DNA of 64,000 nt from Anaerolineaceae bacterium (GCA_003524305.1 DQHW01000029.1:4175-68174); one strand, 5' to 3'. Positions 8,290 to 16,934 are shown, counted from the stretch's first letter. The notes: a model not told the origin generated them from the letters alone. Program-made: numbers and translations.

Positions 8290-9372
8290 TTAACCGTTGA
8301 CCAGTTTTCCACTGGCTTTATCATAGAGGTTGATGTCATCTTTATGGAACTTCAACCAGATTTTTTGGTCCATTTTGATTTTTGAAACGCCCATTTCTCT
8401 GACGGTTAATTCGGTATCACCTTTACGCGCAATGATGGTGGTTTCAGCGCCAGAGGGTAAAACTGAATAGGCCTGGAATTCAATGGCGCCATCTTCCTGG
8501 TTTGCTGTAATACTGATATCTTCAGGGCGAATGCCTACAACGACATCACCGGTCTGATCCAGGGTTTTTACAGGGATGTTAAATTTGCCAATGTCAACTG
8601 TATCTTTGCCAGAAACCCACCCCGGCATGAGATTGACTTTAGGGTTGCCAATGAAATCAGCGACAAACAAGGTGGCAGGGAAGTGGTAAACCTTGTCTGG
8701 CGTATCCATTTGCTGGATGACCCCTTCTTTCATGATGGCGATGTTGGTAGACATGGTCATTGCTTCAACCTGGTCATGAGTCACATAGACTGTGGTCGCG
8801 CCTGATACATGGTGCAGACGCTTGAGTTCAGTGCGCATATCCATTCTCAAACGTGCATCCAGGTTGGAAAGCGGTTCATCCATCAGAAAGACATGCGGTC
8901 GATATGCCAACATACGGGCCAGTGCAATACGCTGCTGCTGTCCGCCGCTCATTTCACGCGGGTAGCGGTCTTCATAACCAGACATCTGAACTTCAGAGAG
9001 AGATTCTTTAATTCTCCGGTCCATCTCTACTTTGGAGAGTTTTTGGATTTCTAAAGCAAATGCCAGGTTTTTGTATACATTCATATGTGGCCATAAGGCA
9101 TAATTCTGAAATACAAGACCCAGATCACGCTTACCCGGCGCCAGGGAAATACCTTTGACGTGGGAATAAACCAGTTTATCGCCGATATAGATCTCGCCCT
9201 CATCGGGGTCTTCGAGCCCTGAGATACAGCGCAGAAGGGTGGTTTTTCCGCAGCCAGAGGGGCCGAGTAAGGTCAAAAAGGTGCCAGGCTCAACAGTCAC
9301 GCTGACATTGTTGACCGCAACGACGTTGCCAAATTTTTTGGTGAGGTTTTTAACTGTGATTGTGGTTTCCAT
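8290..9372 (-). CDS. ABC transporter ATP-binding protein with TOBE domain (FbpC/PotA/MalK-like)
   Basis: The 360-residue cytoplasmic ATPase has Walker A GPSGCGKTT (about residue 37), signature MSGGQQQR, Walker B VFLMDEP, H-loop VTHD and a C-terminal TOBE-type regulatory domain (GIRPEDI). It energises the fused permease encoded 12 bases upstream (9385-11220). It is the only intact ABC ATPase in the window, while three permease systems are present. It may therefore also serve the cassette at 29781-33059, whose own ATPase is reduced to a relic, and possibly the maltose-type system at 36475-39695. The start is supported by GGAGAG upstream. Confidence 0.95.
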   Translation of the reverse strand: METTITVKNLTKKFGNVVAVNNVSVTVEPGTFLTLLGPSGCGKTTLLRCISGLEDPDEGEIYIGDKLVYSHVKGISLAPGKRDLGLVFQNYALWPHMNVYKNLAFALEIQKLSKVEMDRRIKESLSEVQMSGYEDRYPREMSGGQQQRIALARMLAYRPHVFLMDEPLSNLDARLRMDMRTELKRLHHVSGATTVYVTHDQVEAMTMSTNIAIMKEGVIQQMDTPDKVYHFPATLFVADFIGNPKVNLMPGWVSGKDTVDIGKFNIPVKTLDQTGDVVVGIRPEDISITANQEDGAIEFQAYSVLPSGAETTIIARKGDTELTVREMGVSKIKMDQKIWLKFHKDDINLYDKASGKLVNG

Positions 9373-9384
9373 GAAGTTCTCTCC

Positions 9385-11220
9385 TTACATTCCCAAGCCT
9401 TTTTTCAGGCTTCCGCCTTTGAAGCGGCTAATAATGAAGTTGCCGATCAAGACCAAAACGATCAAAACGATAATGACAGCGTTTGCCTGCTGTTCATTTC
9501 CATTTTCGATATAACGCATGGTCATACTTGCCAATACAGCCGTTGTAGGTGTAACCAGCAAGATAATCAGGGATAACTCTCTCATCGTGGTGATGAAGGT
9601 CATCAAGAATCCAGAGACAAAACCTGTGCTGGTCAATGGAAAGATGATCCTTTTGAAGCGCTGCCATGGAGAAGCGCCGGCGATCGCAGCCGCTTCTTCA
9701 AGTTCCTTACTCACTTGCAGCATGGCTGAAACACCACTGCGCGAAGAGTAAGGGATATGTTTGGCAACTGAAACAACCACCAAAAGGGCGAATGTGCCAT
9801 AAAGAGCGGGGATTGGACCAACCGGTTTGGTAAACATCGAAATATAGACCGCACCAAATGCAATACCTGGAATCACATATGGGATGAACGCCAGTTGTTC
9901 AACAAATTTCGATAGACGTGTTCCCCTGCCTTTGACAATGGCATATCCGAGGATGATTCCAAAGAAGGCAGTGAACAAAGCGGTAAACAAGGAAAGTTTT
10001 ATGGAGTTCCATGCCCCCAGGTAGATTCTTGGGTTTAGAAGAACTCCTGGCTCACCGCTGTTTATCGAAATATCACCTTTTCCAATCCAATGCGCAAGGG
10101 TGAAATTACTCATACTGTAATCACCCGTACGCAGCATGAAAGTACTCCAGATCAATAGGGTAAGCGGAAGCACTGCAATGATGAATTGAAAAACAACTAT
10201 GATCGCAGTGAATAATCCCTTGAAGTTACGAAGTTTCATTTTTTGGGCCATAAATCCGCGGCCGCCAATGGTTTCATAACTTTTTCGCGTGCCCACAAGT
10301 TTTTGGTTGATCATGACGGTGACCATGGCAAAAAGAATCAACACGATGGCCAAAACAAATCCGTCGCCATAATTGCCTATACCTGTGTTGGATCTCAACA
10401 TGGTCGAAAGGGTATAGTATTGCACTGGAACACCCAACACATTCGGTCCACCGAAGGTGCCCATGGTTTTTGAGAAGGTCATGATAAAACCGGATGCAAT
10501 CGCCGGCACAACCAATGGAAAGGTGATCTTGCGCATGATCCGCCATCGGCCCGCACCTGACAACTCACCTGCTTCTTCGAGTGAACTGTCAATAGAAAGC
10601 AAAGCTGCCGCCACAAACAGGAAGAAGAAAGTGTAATAGTGCAGGGCGCTGCTAATGATGATCGGCACAGGACCGTAAGCCAGCCAATCAGGGGTGGGCT
10701 GGTTGGTTATAAACTCCAGCAAACCCGGTGTACCTCCCGATTTGGCATTTTTAAACAACACCTTCCATGCCATGGCGATTGTCCATGAAGGCATAATGTA
10801 AGGGACAGTGGCCAATGTGTTAATGATGCCTTTTCCAGGAACATCAGTGCGCACCACCAACCAGGCCATTAATCCGCCAATTGCCAACGAAAGCAAAGTG
10901 GCACCTAACGAAATGGTGAGCGAGTGCAACAGAGGCTCATATGTCATGATCACGGCGATTTTGCTGGTAAGCATCCTCAGCCAGTGATACCAGGTGATGT
11001 CTCCGATATTTGCATCTTTAAGGACACGCAAATCACTATCTGAAACTGTGATGGTTGTGACTACCATTCTGTAAAGCGGAATGATCACCATGTAGAACAT
11101 CACGACAAGCATGATGAGCGACAAAATTACTTGTGGTCTTGAGATCCACCTTGAAAATCTTCGCAGATAGGCCAGGAACTTCTCTGCTTTTGTTTGATGG
11201 TCGAACGTACTAGCAGCCAT
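9385..11220 (-). CDS. Fused two-domain ABC permease, FbpB/AfuB-like
   Basis: The 611-residue membrane protein has about 12 spans and two binding-protein-dependent transport domains in one chain. The cytoplasmic EAA loops are EEAGELSGAGRWRIMRKITF (first half) and EEAAAIAGASPWQRFKRI (second half). This double-permease layout is typical of the ferric/hexose-phosphate ABC family. It has the same length as its paralogue at 31224-33059. It is co-transcribed with the ATPase downstream and preceded by a GGAG site. Confidence 0.93.
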   Translation of the reverse strand: MAASTFDHQTKAEKFLAYLRRFSRWISRPQVILSLIMLVVMFYMVIIPLYRMVVTTITVSDSDLRVLKDANIGDITWYHWLRMLTSKIAVIMTYEPLLHSLTISLGATLLSLAIGGLMAWLVVRTDVPGKGIINTLATVPYIMPSWTIAMAWKVLFKNAKSGGTPGLLEFITNQPTPDWLAYGPVPIIISSALHYYTFFFLFVAAALLSIDSSLEEAGELSGAGRWRIMRKITFPLVVPAIASGFIMTFSKTMGTFGGPNVLGVPVQYYTLSTMLRSNTGIGNYGDGFVLAIVLILFAMVTVMINQKLVGTRKSYETIGGRGFMAQKMKLRNFKGLFTAIIVVFQFIIAVLPLTLLIWSTFMLRTGDYSMSNFTLAHWIGKGDISINSGEPGVLLNPRIYLGAWNSIKLSLFTALFTAFFGIILGYAIVKGRGTRLSKFVEQLAFIPYVIPGIAFGAVYISMFTKPVGPIPALYGTFALLVVVSVAKHIPYSSRSGVSAMLQVSKELEEAAAIAGASPWQRFKRIIFPLTSTGFVSGFLMTFITTMRELSLIILLVTPTTAVLASMTMRYIENGNEQQANAVIIVLIVLVLIGNFIISRFKGGSLKKGLGM

Positions 11221-11345
11221 TCATTTTCTCCTATTCAAAGCAAATTACCAGCTTCGGATCACGTTCAACAAAATGACTTACAGAAAAACAATCCTTTTCT
11301 AACTACCTTTTATCTTGAAAATCCTCCTAAACAAAGTTTTGTAAC

Positions 11346-12230
11346 TCAGAGTTCCTCGGCATTAAATATTTTCAAACGTTCTCGTAAAGAATCCAATTTA
11401 TCCAATGCGGGCAAAATCGTTTCTGGTTGTTGATCAGCCACAGACAGCAACAACGCATTGATAATGGTCATTGGCACAACCATGGAATGAAATTCAGAAA
11501 CGGGACCGCGCTTTGCAGAAAGCACAACCCCAGCTTTATCACCAATGAGCGTGTCTAAGGTGTCAGTGATCAGAATTATTTTGCAGCCAATTTCGCGAGC
11601 ATAATCCAGCACGAGTTTCAAGGTGGGGTTAAGATTGTAGAAACAAATTACAAACAGAACGTCTTCAGGCGAAAGTGTGAGGAGTGAATCAAGTACTTCA
11701 CGACCTGAGCTTTTAAGTGGGATCACCGCCTTGCCAAAACGGCTCAACCTGATTTGCATTAGATCGACGAGCGTGATCGAAGGACCGGTTCCGAAAACAA
11801 AGAATCGGTTGTTTTCCATGGTTATTTTGACCGCTTGATCGAACTGTTGCCGATCGACTGACTCTAATGCCTGGGTAAGATAATCAATTTCCATCATGGT
11901 CAGGCGTTCAAAAATATCACCTTTTTCAGGTACTTCTTTTAACCGTGAAAGGATTCTTGACGAGTGCGTCAACCTGGTTTTGAACGCAGCTTGAAACGAT
12001 GCGCGAAGTGCAGGATAGGAGGGGTATCCTAAAGTGCGTGCAAACCGAACTACCGTCGCTTCGCTAATATCTAAATCTTCTGCGATTTCACTGGCAGAAA
12101 GGAAAGCCGCATCGTTTTGATTATTTCGCAAGAAATTAGCGATTTGTTTTTCACTCTTTGTCAGGGTGTCAAAATAATTGCTGACTTGTTGGTTGAAATC
12201 CAATTTAGGCATTGTCTCTTCAGAAGTCAT
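11346..12230 (-). CDS. RpiR-family transcriptional regulator (HTH + SIS)
   Basis: The 294-residue regulator has an N-terminal HTH_6 domain (ASEIAEDLDISEATVVRFAR, about residues 47-66) and a C-terminal SIS sugar-isomerase domain (FVFGTGPSITLVD; LKSSGREV). RpiR proteins usually respond to phosphorylated sugars bound in the SIS domain. It lies directly upstream of the transporter genes and is the counterpart of the regulator at 33070. It is the likely local controller of the transporter unit and may act at the shared promoter element seen at 16701 and 34843. A GGAGAA site supports the ATG at 12230. Confidence 0.92.
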   Translation of the reverse strand: MTSEETMPKLDFNQQVSNYFDTLTKSEKQIANFLRNNQNDAAFLSASEIAEDLDISEATVVRFARTLGYPSYPALRASFQAAFKTRLTHSSRILSRLKEVPEKGDIFERLTMMEIDYLTQALESVDRQQFDQAVKITMENNRFFVFGTGPSITLVDLMQIRLSRFGKAVIPLKSSGREVLDSLLTLSPEDVLFVICFYNLNPTLKLVLDYAREIGCKIILITDTLDTLIGDKAGVVLSAKRGPVSEFHSMVVPMTIINALLLSVADQQPETILPALDKLDSLRERLKIFNAEEL

Positions 12231-12267
12231 ATTTTCTCCGATCAGGTTTTTGATTTAACAAATACCT

Positions 12268-13473
12268 TTAAGCGCCGTATTTGGCAAGTCGAAATGCATT
12301 CGCCAGGGCAATTGGCATTACTTCTTTGGCTGGTAGAATACCCAGGCTGCCTTTTAAGCAATTTCGTTCTCCAAAACTTGAAATTCCATCAGGTCGCACA
12401 TAATTTGAGAACAACAGGGTGGGCACTGGATGCCACGAATGAAACTTCAACGCCGCAGGTGAGGAATGATCTCCGCTGACAATGACCACATCAGGATTCA
12501 AGGCTGTCAACCTCGGAATCAAAGCATCTACTTCTTCAATCACTTTTACCTTGCGGTCGAAATCGCCGTCTTCGCCGGCAGTATCCGTTTGTTTGACGTG
12601 TATATAGAAGAAATCGAAGTTCTGCCAGTTTTGTTCTAGAGCAGCAAATTCATCTTCGATTGATGTGCCTTGAAATTGAATAATTTCCATGCCAATCAGG
12701 CGTGAGACGCCCTTATACATTCCATTTACTGCAATGGCTGCCGGGTTAAGTTTAAAGATTTCTTGATAAGTTGGGATGACTGGTAACTTGTCGAAACCGC
12801 GTAACAAGATGCCGTTGGCATGTTTTTCACCGGCAAGGGCATTTGTAGCTTTGTTGATAAATTGATTAACGATTTCAGCCGTACGGATTGAAGCATCATC
12901 CATCCCTTGAGTTAACAGAGGTTTGACGCCGTTTTTTTGTGGGTCCGTTTCGCTGACATTGGCGCCCAAACCAGCACCTCTGATCACGAAGGCAAAACGG
13001 TGTTCTTTTACCGGTTCCACGAAAAATTCAACACCATCCATCTTAATCGTATTGAGAATTGCAGCAATTTTCTTGGCTTCAATGGTTGCCAATCTACCTG
13101 CACGTCGATCTACGAGTACACCTTTATCATCCAGCAGGCAGAAATTTCCTCTTGCCGCGATATCGTCTGGGCGGAGATCGAAATCAACGCCTAAAGCTTC
13201 CAATGCGCCGCGGCCAATCTCATGTTGAATGGGGTCGTAGCCGAAAATTCCCAGGTGGCCTGGACCGCTGCCGGGGGTGATTCCATAGGCAGCAGGAACA
13301 GTCAAACCAAGAGCTGAGAGAGAGGCAAGCTTATCAAGGTTGGGGGTATTGGCTGTTTCCAATTCGGTCAATCCGCCTGGCTGCATGGGCAATCCTCCAA
13401 GCCCGTCAAGGATGAGCATGACGATCTTGGTTTTTGCCGGTATGGTCATTCGACGTAAGAAGTCTAAATCCAT
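12268..13473 (-). CDS. apgM: Cofactor-independent phosphoglycerate mutase, archaeal ApgM type
   Basis: The 401-residue AlkP-superfamily protein has the ApgM signatures: metal-binding MLILDGLGG near residue 20, nucleophile Ser in GITPGSGPGHLG, HVKQTDTAGEDGD, VSGDHSSPA and the C-terminal HSWHPVP. The family interconverts 3- and 2-phosphoglycerate with two divalent metals. Related members act on other phosphoryl substrates. It is encoded 21 bases after a second, differently built iPGM (13495-15081), which is unusual. The GAGGA site supports the start. Confidence 0.9.
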   Translation of the reverse strand: MDLDFLRRMTIPAKTKIVMLILDGLGGLPMQPGGLTELETANTPNLDKLASLSALGLTVPAAYGITPGSGPGHLGIFGYDPIQHEIGRGALEALGVDFDLRPDDIAARGNFCLLDDKGVLVDRRAGRLATIEAKKIAAILNTIKMDGVEFFVEPVKEHRFAFVIRGAGLGANVSETDPQKNGVKPLLTQGMDDASIRTAEIVNQFINKATNALAGEKHANGILLRGFDKLPVIPTYQEIFKLNPAAIAVNGMYKGVSRLIGMEIIQFQGTSIEDEFAALEQNWQNFDFFYIHVKQTDTAGEDGDFDRKVKVIEEVDALIPRLTALNPDVVIVSGDHSSPAALKFHSWHPVPTLLFSNYVRPDGISSFGERNCLKGSLGILPAKEVMPIALANAFRLAKYGA

Positions 13474-13494
13474 AAGTCCTCAGTAATTACCGTA

Positions 13495-15081
13495 TTATTT
13501 AATAAAACTGGGTCTGCCTTTACCAAAAACAAATGCGATGTAGGCTTTCTGAGTCTTTGAATAATTTCCATCACGATCAAGTGCGATGCCTCGCCCGATT
13601 CCCGACACAATTTGACCAATGCCAATTTCATTGACCTTTTCGTCCATCATTTCAAGCAAGGAGGGGGCGCTGCCGGGCTCGGTGCTTCTGCCGTCAAAGA
13701 TCATGTGAAGGCATACATCTTCAAGTCCGCGTTCTTTTGCCATTTTTAGAACCGCCAATGGGTAATCAATCGAACCATGAGAACTTTTGATGGTCATCAA
13801 ACCGATGAGATGAAGTTTGCTTTTATTATTAATGGCGTGATCTATGGCTTGAAGAATGGTTGGGTTGGAATAGAAACTGCCATCTTTCATGGCTGCATCC
13901 AAGCGTACATCATCCTGCAAAACAACGCGGCCGGCGCCGATATTCATGTGTCCGGCTTCTGAATTGCCGGCTTTTCCTGCTTTCAAACCAACGGCTTCAC
14001 CCGAGGCTTCAAGCGTGCTTTTTGCTTGAGTGGCTAATAATTGATCCCAATAGGGAGTTTTGGCCAAATAGATGGGGTTTGTTTCATCTTTTTTTCCTAT
14101 GCCCCATCCATCCAGAATGATCAACAGGACTTTACGATTTTCCCCAAAGTGATGATCAAGGGCTAGATTGCTGCCAGTCATGGTTGGAGGTTGGTTAAGC
14201 CCCATGGCTTTTAGAATTGTCGGGGCGATATCACCAAGTTTTCCATTTTTCAAAGAAATCGGTGAAGTAGTGTCGGGATCAAGCAGAATGAAATCCACAA
14301 GGTTGGTGGTGTGCGAGACATTCGGGGTGCCGTCTTCATTAAATAGCTCTTCAAGATTGCCGTGATCTGCCGTGATGAGAATGACATACCCTGCATCTTT
14401 GGCAGCTTCAACTACTTTGCTCAGATTACGATCGACAACCTCAGCGCATTTGATTTTTGCTTCGCGATTCGAGGTGTGGCCGATCACGTCTCCATTGGCA
14501 AAATTGGTGACAATCAGGTGATCTTTTTGTTCAATTCGCTCGATGACCTTATCCGCAACTTCATCCAGTTTTAACTCGGGCACCTTGTCATAAGAGATGC
14601 CTTTGGGTGAAGGAACACGGATATCCATTTCACCAGGGTAAGGGGCATTGTTACCGCCATTTAAGAAGAAGGTCACATGGGCAAATTTTTCTGATTCAGA
14701 GATTCGAGCCTGGTTCAACCCTGCTTTGCTGACCACTTCACCAAGTGTTTCTTGCATTTTGACTGGTGCAAAAGCAACTGGCAGGTCTTTAAATTTATCG
14801 TGATATAAAGTCAAAATGACAAACGGAAGGTTTTTAAAAGGAATTTTCTCAAATTGATTGAAATTTGGTTCGGTGAAGGCTTCTGTAAGTTGAATTTCTC
14901 GTTCGCCTCTGCGGCAGCAAAAGATGACGGCATCGTTCTCTTGGATTTCTCCAATGGCATTACCCTGGTTATCAACCAAGACAACAGGTTCAAAAGAATA
15001 GTCTGTCTGTCCTTCAGAATACATTTCTCTGACGGTACCAGCCAGAACACTTCCGCTATTTTTAATCCGATGTAAGACCAT
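13495..15081 (-). CDS. gpmI: Circularly permuted GpmI-type phosphoglycerate mutase
   Basis: The 528-residue protein contains all the sequence blocks of bacterial 2,3-BPG-independent phosphoglycerate mutase in rotated order. Residues 18-305 match the C-terminal half of normal GpmI: Arg58/Arg61, Lys132 in ESEKFAHVTFF, Asp198/His202, Asp239/His240 in TADHGN, and His257. Residues 317-528 match the N-terminal half: Asp324 in IILDGWG, nucleophile Ser374 in GNSEAGH, His435, Arg465, Arg497, Arg503. The native termini are joined by about 12 residues (306-317). The new termini fall inside the inserted iPGM_N domain. The substrate-contact Asp of LDGRD is Ser466 here. The ATG at 15081 has a well placed GGAG site, and one frame runs throughout. 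Function as a PGM is likely but the substitution leaves room for another phosphoryl-transfer substrate. Confidence 0.93.
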   Translation of the reverse strand: MVLHRIKNSGSVLAGTVREMYSEGQTDYSFEPVVLVDNQGNAIGEIQENDAVIFCCRRGEREIQLTEAFTEPNFNQFEKIPFKNLPFVILTLYHDKFKDLPVAFAPVKMQETLGEVVSKAGLNQARISESEKFAHVTFFLNGGNNAPYPGEMDIRVPSPKGISYDKVPELKLDEVADKVIERIEQKDHLIVTNFANGDVIGHTSNREAKIKCAEVVDRNLSKVVEAAKDAGYVILITADHGNLEELFNEDGTPNVSHTTNLVDFILLDPDTTSPISLKNGKLGDIAPTILKAMGLNQPPTMTGSNLALDHHFGENRKVLLIILDGWGIGKKDETNPIYLAKTPYWDQLLATQAKSTLEASGEAVGLKAGKAGNSEAGHMNIGAGRVVLQDDVRLDAAMKDGSFYSNPTILQAIDHAINNKSKLHLIGLMTIKSSHGSIDYPLAVLKMAKERGLEDVCLHMIFDGRSTEPGSAPSLLEMMDEKVNEIGIGQIVSGIGRGIALDRDGNYSKTQKAYIAFVFGKGRPSFIK

Positions 15082-15102
15082 TGAAACTCCGTTGTTTACA
15101 AT

Positions 15103-15855
15103 CTAGGCAGCTATTGGCGGAAAAATAGAAAGGAGATCGGTAAGGCGCTCAATCACCATGTCTGGTGTTTGTTCCGGGGTTAGCTCCATCTCTTTATCTT
15201 TTTTATCAGGCATGATGATGATCATGCCAAAACCGGCATTGCGGGTGCCTTCAACATCACGGGCAAAGTTGTCACCTACATATACACATTCTTCAGGGGT
15301 AACTTCAGCCCGGTTTGCTGCTTCAAGATAGATGGCTGCATCAGGTTTACGTATTCCAAAAACGGAAGAAAGCATCACGGATTTGAAGTACTTAGCCAGA
15401 CCGTCTTCTTCCAGCCATTCGGGGATCTCACGTTCAGTGATCACGTTGCTTATGATTCCCAAAACATAACCGCGTTTATAGAGCTCGATGATGGTTTCAG
15501 CCCCGCCTTCAGCAACGACGCGTCTTCCCATGGATTGTCGAAACTGAAAAGTGAGCGGCGCTGACAAAGACGCTATTGTTTCAGCGGGATAATCGGGCAA
15601 AAGCCAGCGCGTCCACAGTTCTTTTTCTGAGGCTTCACGCATGTTGTCAAAAGCCCATTTGCGATAAATCTTATAACGGCGGTCCAGTTCAGCAACAAAA
15701 CTGTCGGGATCTTCTTGGGTGCCAACGAGTTTGGCAATTTCGAGTCGTGCAGCCGCCCGGTGCGGCTCTTCTTTAAGAAGAATGCGCAGGGTGTTGCCCA
15801 CATCCAGAAAAATGGCTTTCATGTTGGCGATATTTACCGAATTGACAGCATCCAT
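15103..15855 (-). CDS. HAD-superfamily protein (DVGNTL type)
   Basis: The 250-residue single HAD domain has motif I IFLDVGNTLRIL (D+2 is Gly), motif II GIISNVITE, motif III GIRKPDAAIY and motif IV YVGDNFARDVEG, with a helical cap of subfamily IA. It begins 5 bases after its close paralogue (15861-16592), with AGGA about 10 bases before the ATG at 15855. The internal MKAIF start lacks a ribosome site. The substrate is unknown. Its location at the head of a transporter/mutase operon suggests processing of an imported phosphorylated compound, but the missing second Asp makes plain phosphatase activity uncertain. Confidence 0.87.
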   Translation of the reverse strand: MDAVNSVNIANMKAIFLDVGNTLRILLKEEPHRAAARLEIAKLVGTQEDPDSFVAELDRRYKIYRKWAFDNMREASEKELWTRWLLPDYPAETIASLSAPLTFQFRQSMGRRVVAEGGAETIIELYKRGYVLGIISNVITEREIPEWLEEDGLAKYFKSVMLSSVFGIRKPDAAIYLEAANRAEVTPEECVYVGDNFARDVEGTRNAGFGMIIIMPDKKDKEMELTPEQTPDMVIERLTDLLSIFPPIAA

Positions 15856-15860
15856 TTTGA

Positions 15861-16592
15861 TTAATTCCTGGCTGGAAAGATATCCAGCAGTTGAGAAATT
15901 TCCGTGATGTGATAATCAATAACAAAATCACTGGATTGAGGTTCTTTTTCGAGGGTTTTTGGCTCGTCAATAACGATCATCATGCCATAACCGGCGACCT
16001 GGGTGCCTTCGACGTCGCGGATGGGGTTGTCGCCTACATAGGCGCAATTGACCGGCTCAACGCCAATTTCTCTGGATGCCAGCCAATAGATTTCAGGGTC
16101 TGGTTTGCGCAGGCCGACTTTAGATGAGAGGACGACAGGGTTGAAGATGCCAGTTAATCCATCAGATTCAATCCAGTCGGGGATTTCGGTTTCAGTAATA
16201 GTGTTGGCAATGATGCCGATCTTGTAACCGCGTTTGTGCAGTTCAAGGATGGTTGCCTTCACATCGTGACGTGGCACGCGGATGCCGTCGTGATCTCTCC
16301 AAAGGCGGGTGAGTTTTCCGGCCAGGGGGGCAATTTTTTCAACAGGGTATCCCGGTAGAAGGTGAATCGACCAAAGATCTTTTTCGGAGGATTCTTTCAA
16401 TGATTTTTTTGATGCTTTACGATAAGTCTTCCAGCGTTCTTCCAAACCGGCAAAGAAAACTTCTTCAGATTCGGTTGTGCCAACTAATGTCATCAAGTCT
16501 TGTTTGGCTCTTGCTTGAAACTCAGGATCTTCCAAGACGATGCGCAGCGTGTTGCCAACATCCAGGAAAATGGCTTCGATATTAGGATTCAT
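15861..16592 (-). CDS. HAD-superfamily protein (DVGNTL type), first gene of the unit
   Basis: The 243-residue HAD domain has IFLDVGNTLRIV, GIIANTITE, GLRKPDPEIY and YVGDNPIRDVEG, and is paralogous to the next gene. An in-frame upstream start at 16637 exists, but ATG 16592 has an AAAGGG site and aligns with the family start, so the shorter form is chosen. The gene is first in the long minus-strand unit. It lies about 100 bases downstream of a promoter (16701-16729) that is repeated almost exactly in front of the HAD gene at 34710. Confidence 0.87.
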   Translation of the reverse strand: MNPNIEAIFLDVGNTLRIVLEDPEFQARAKQDLMTLVGTTESEEVFFAGLEERWKTYRKASKKSLKESSEKDLWSIHLLPGYPVEKIAPLAGKLTRLWRDHDGIRVPRHDVKATILELHKRGYKIGIIANTITETEIPDWIESDGLTGIFNPVVLSSKVGLRKPDPEIYWLASREIGVEPVNCAYVGDNPIRDVEGTQVAGYGMMIVIDEPKTLEKEPQSSDFVIDYHITEISQLLDIFPARN

Positions 16593-16700
16593 GGAATTTC
16601 CCTTTCGATCTGTAGAATGGACAGTCAAGAAAAACACTGAGAATAAATGACGAATTCAATTGCAAAAATAAAAAATGTGAATTTGTGCTTACAAATGTAG

Positions 16701-16729
16701 ATATTACAACATTTTTCAGAAATATGCAA
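16701..16729 (-). promoter_or_regulatory. Minus-strand sigma70 promoter of the HAD/PGM/transporter unit
   Basis: On the minus strand TTGCAT (16724-16729) and TAATAT (16701-16706) are separated by exactly 17 bases. The same boxes, with the same spacing and with flanking bases preserved, occur at 34843-34871 in front of the second cassette. TTACA motifs at 16689-16693 and 16704-16708 overlap or flank the -10 box and may be regulator half-sites. Confidence 0.7.
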
Positions 16730-16740
16730 GTATTCTTGCA
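16725..16740. repeat. Inverted repeat overlapping the minus-strand -35 box
   Basis: TGCAAG-TATT-CTTGCA is a perfect 6-bp inverted repeat covering the -35 hexamer of the minus-strand promoter. It lies 8 bases from the plus-strand -35 box. It could be an operator; no cognate regulator can be assigned. Confidence 0.4.
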
Positions 16741-16748
16741 AAAAGGTA

Positions 16749-16777
16749 TTGACTTTCTTTTTTTTGTTTGCTATATT
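16749..16777 (+). promoter_or_regulatory. Plus-strand sigma70 promoter upstream of hppA
   Basis: TTGACT (16749-16754), a 17-base spacer and TATATT (16772-16777). The same hexamers with identical spacing and a similar spacer (TTC...TTGTTTG) occur at 19505-19533 before the LacI gene. A LacI-type palindrome starts 5 bases after the -10 box, where it would block initiation. Confidence 0.75.
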
Positions 16778-16782
16778 GTTGA

Positions 16783-16796
16783 TGCACACGTGTGCA
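16783..16796. promoter_or_regulatory. LacI-type operator (TGCACACGTGTGCA)
   Basis: This is a perfect 14-bp palindrome immediately downstream of the plus-strand -10 box. Thirteen of its 14 bases recur at 19537-19550, just downstream of the equivalent promoter of the LacI-family gene. The CG centre and even symmetry fit LacI/GalR-family operators, so the regulator encoded at 19571 is the obvious candidate. Confidence 0.75.
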
Positions 16797-16850
16797 ACAT
16801 CTGTTTGCCCGTTTTTTTGTTCTGAAAGAAAAAAAATAGCAACTCCAAAA

Positions 16851-16875
16851 TTCGTATCTGAGTAGGAGATACGAA
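16851..16875 (+). terminator. Hairpin with short T-rich tail in the hppA leader (possible attenuator)
   Basis: A 9-bp perfect stem (TTCGTATCT / AGATACGAA) with a 7-base loop is followed within a few bases by TATTTTT. It could terminate transcripts from the LacI-controlled promoter before they reach hppA. Confidence 0.45.
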
Positions 16876-16905
16876 GTGTATTTTTGCTCGTTAAATCCGG
16901 ATTGA

Positions 16906-16934
16906 TTGACAAGAATGCCTTGTAATCTCAGATT
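16906..16934 (+). promoter_or_regulatory. Second candidate promoter for hppA
   Basis: TTGACA (16906-16911), a 17-base spacer and CAGATT (16929-16934). It lies downstream of the hairpin at 16851 and 172 bases upstream of hppA. It could give LacI-independent expression. The -10 box is only a moderate match. Confidence 0.45.

Noticed and set aside
13495..15081. Assembly error or gene fusion instead of permutation of the GpmI gene
   Set aside because: The frame is open across the junction, every block occurs exactly once, total length is normal and the start has a proper ribosome site.
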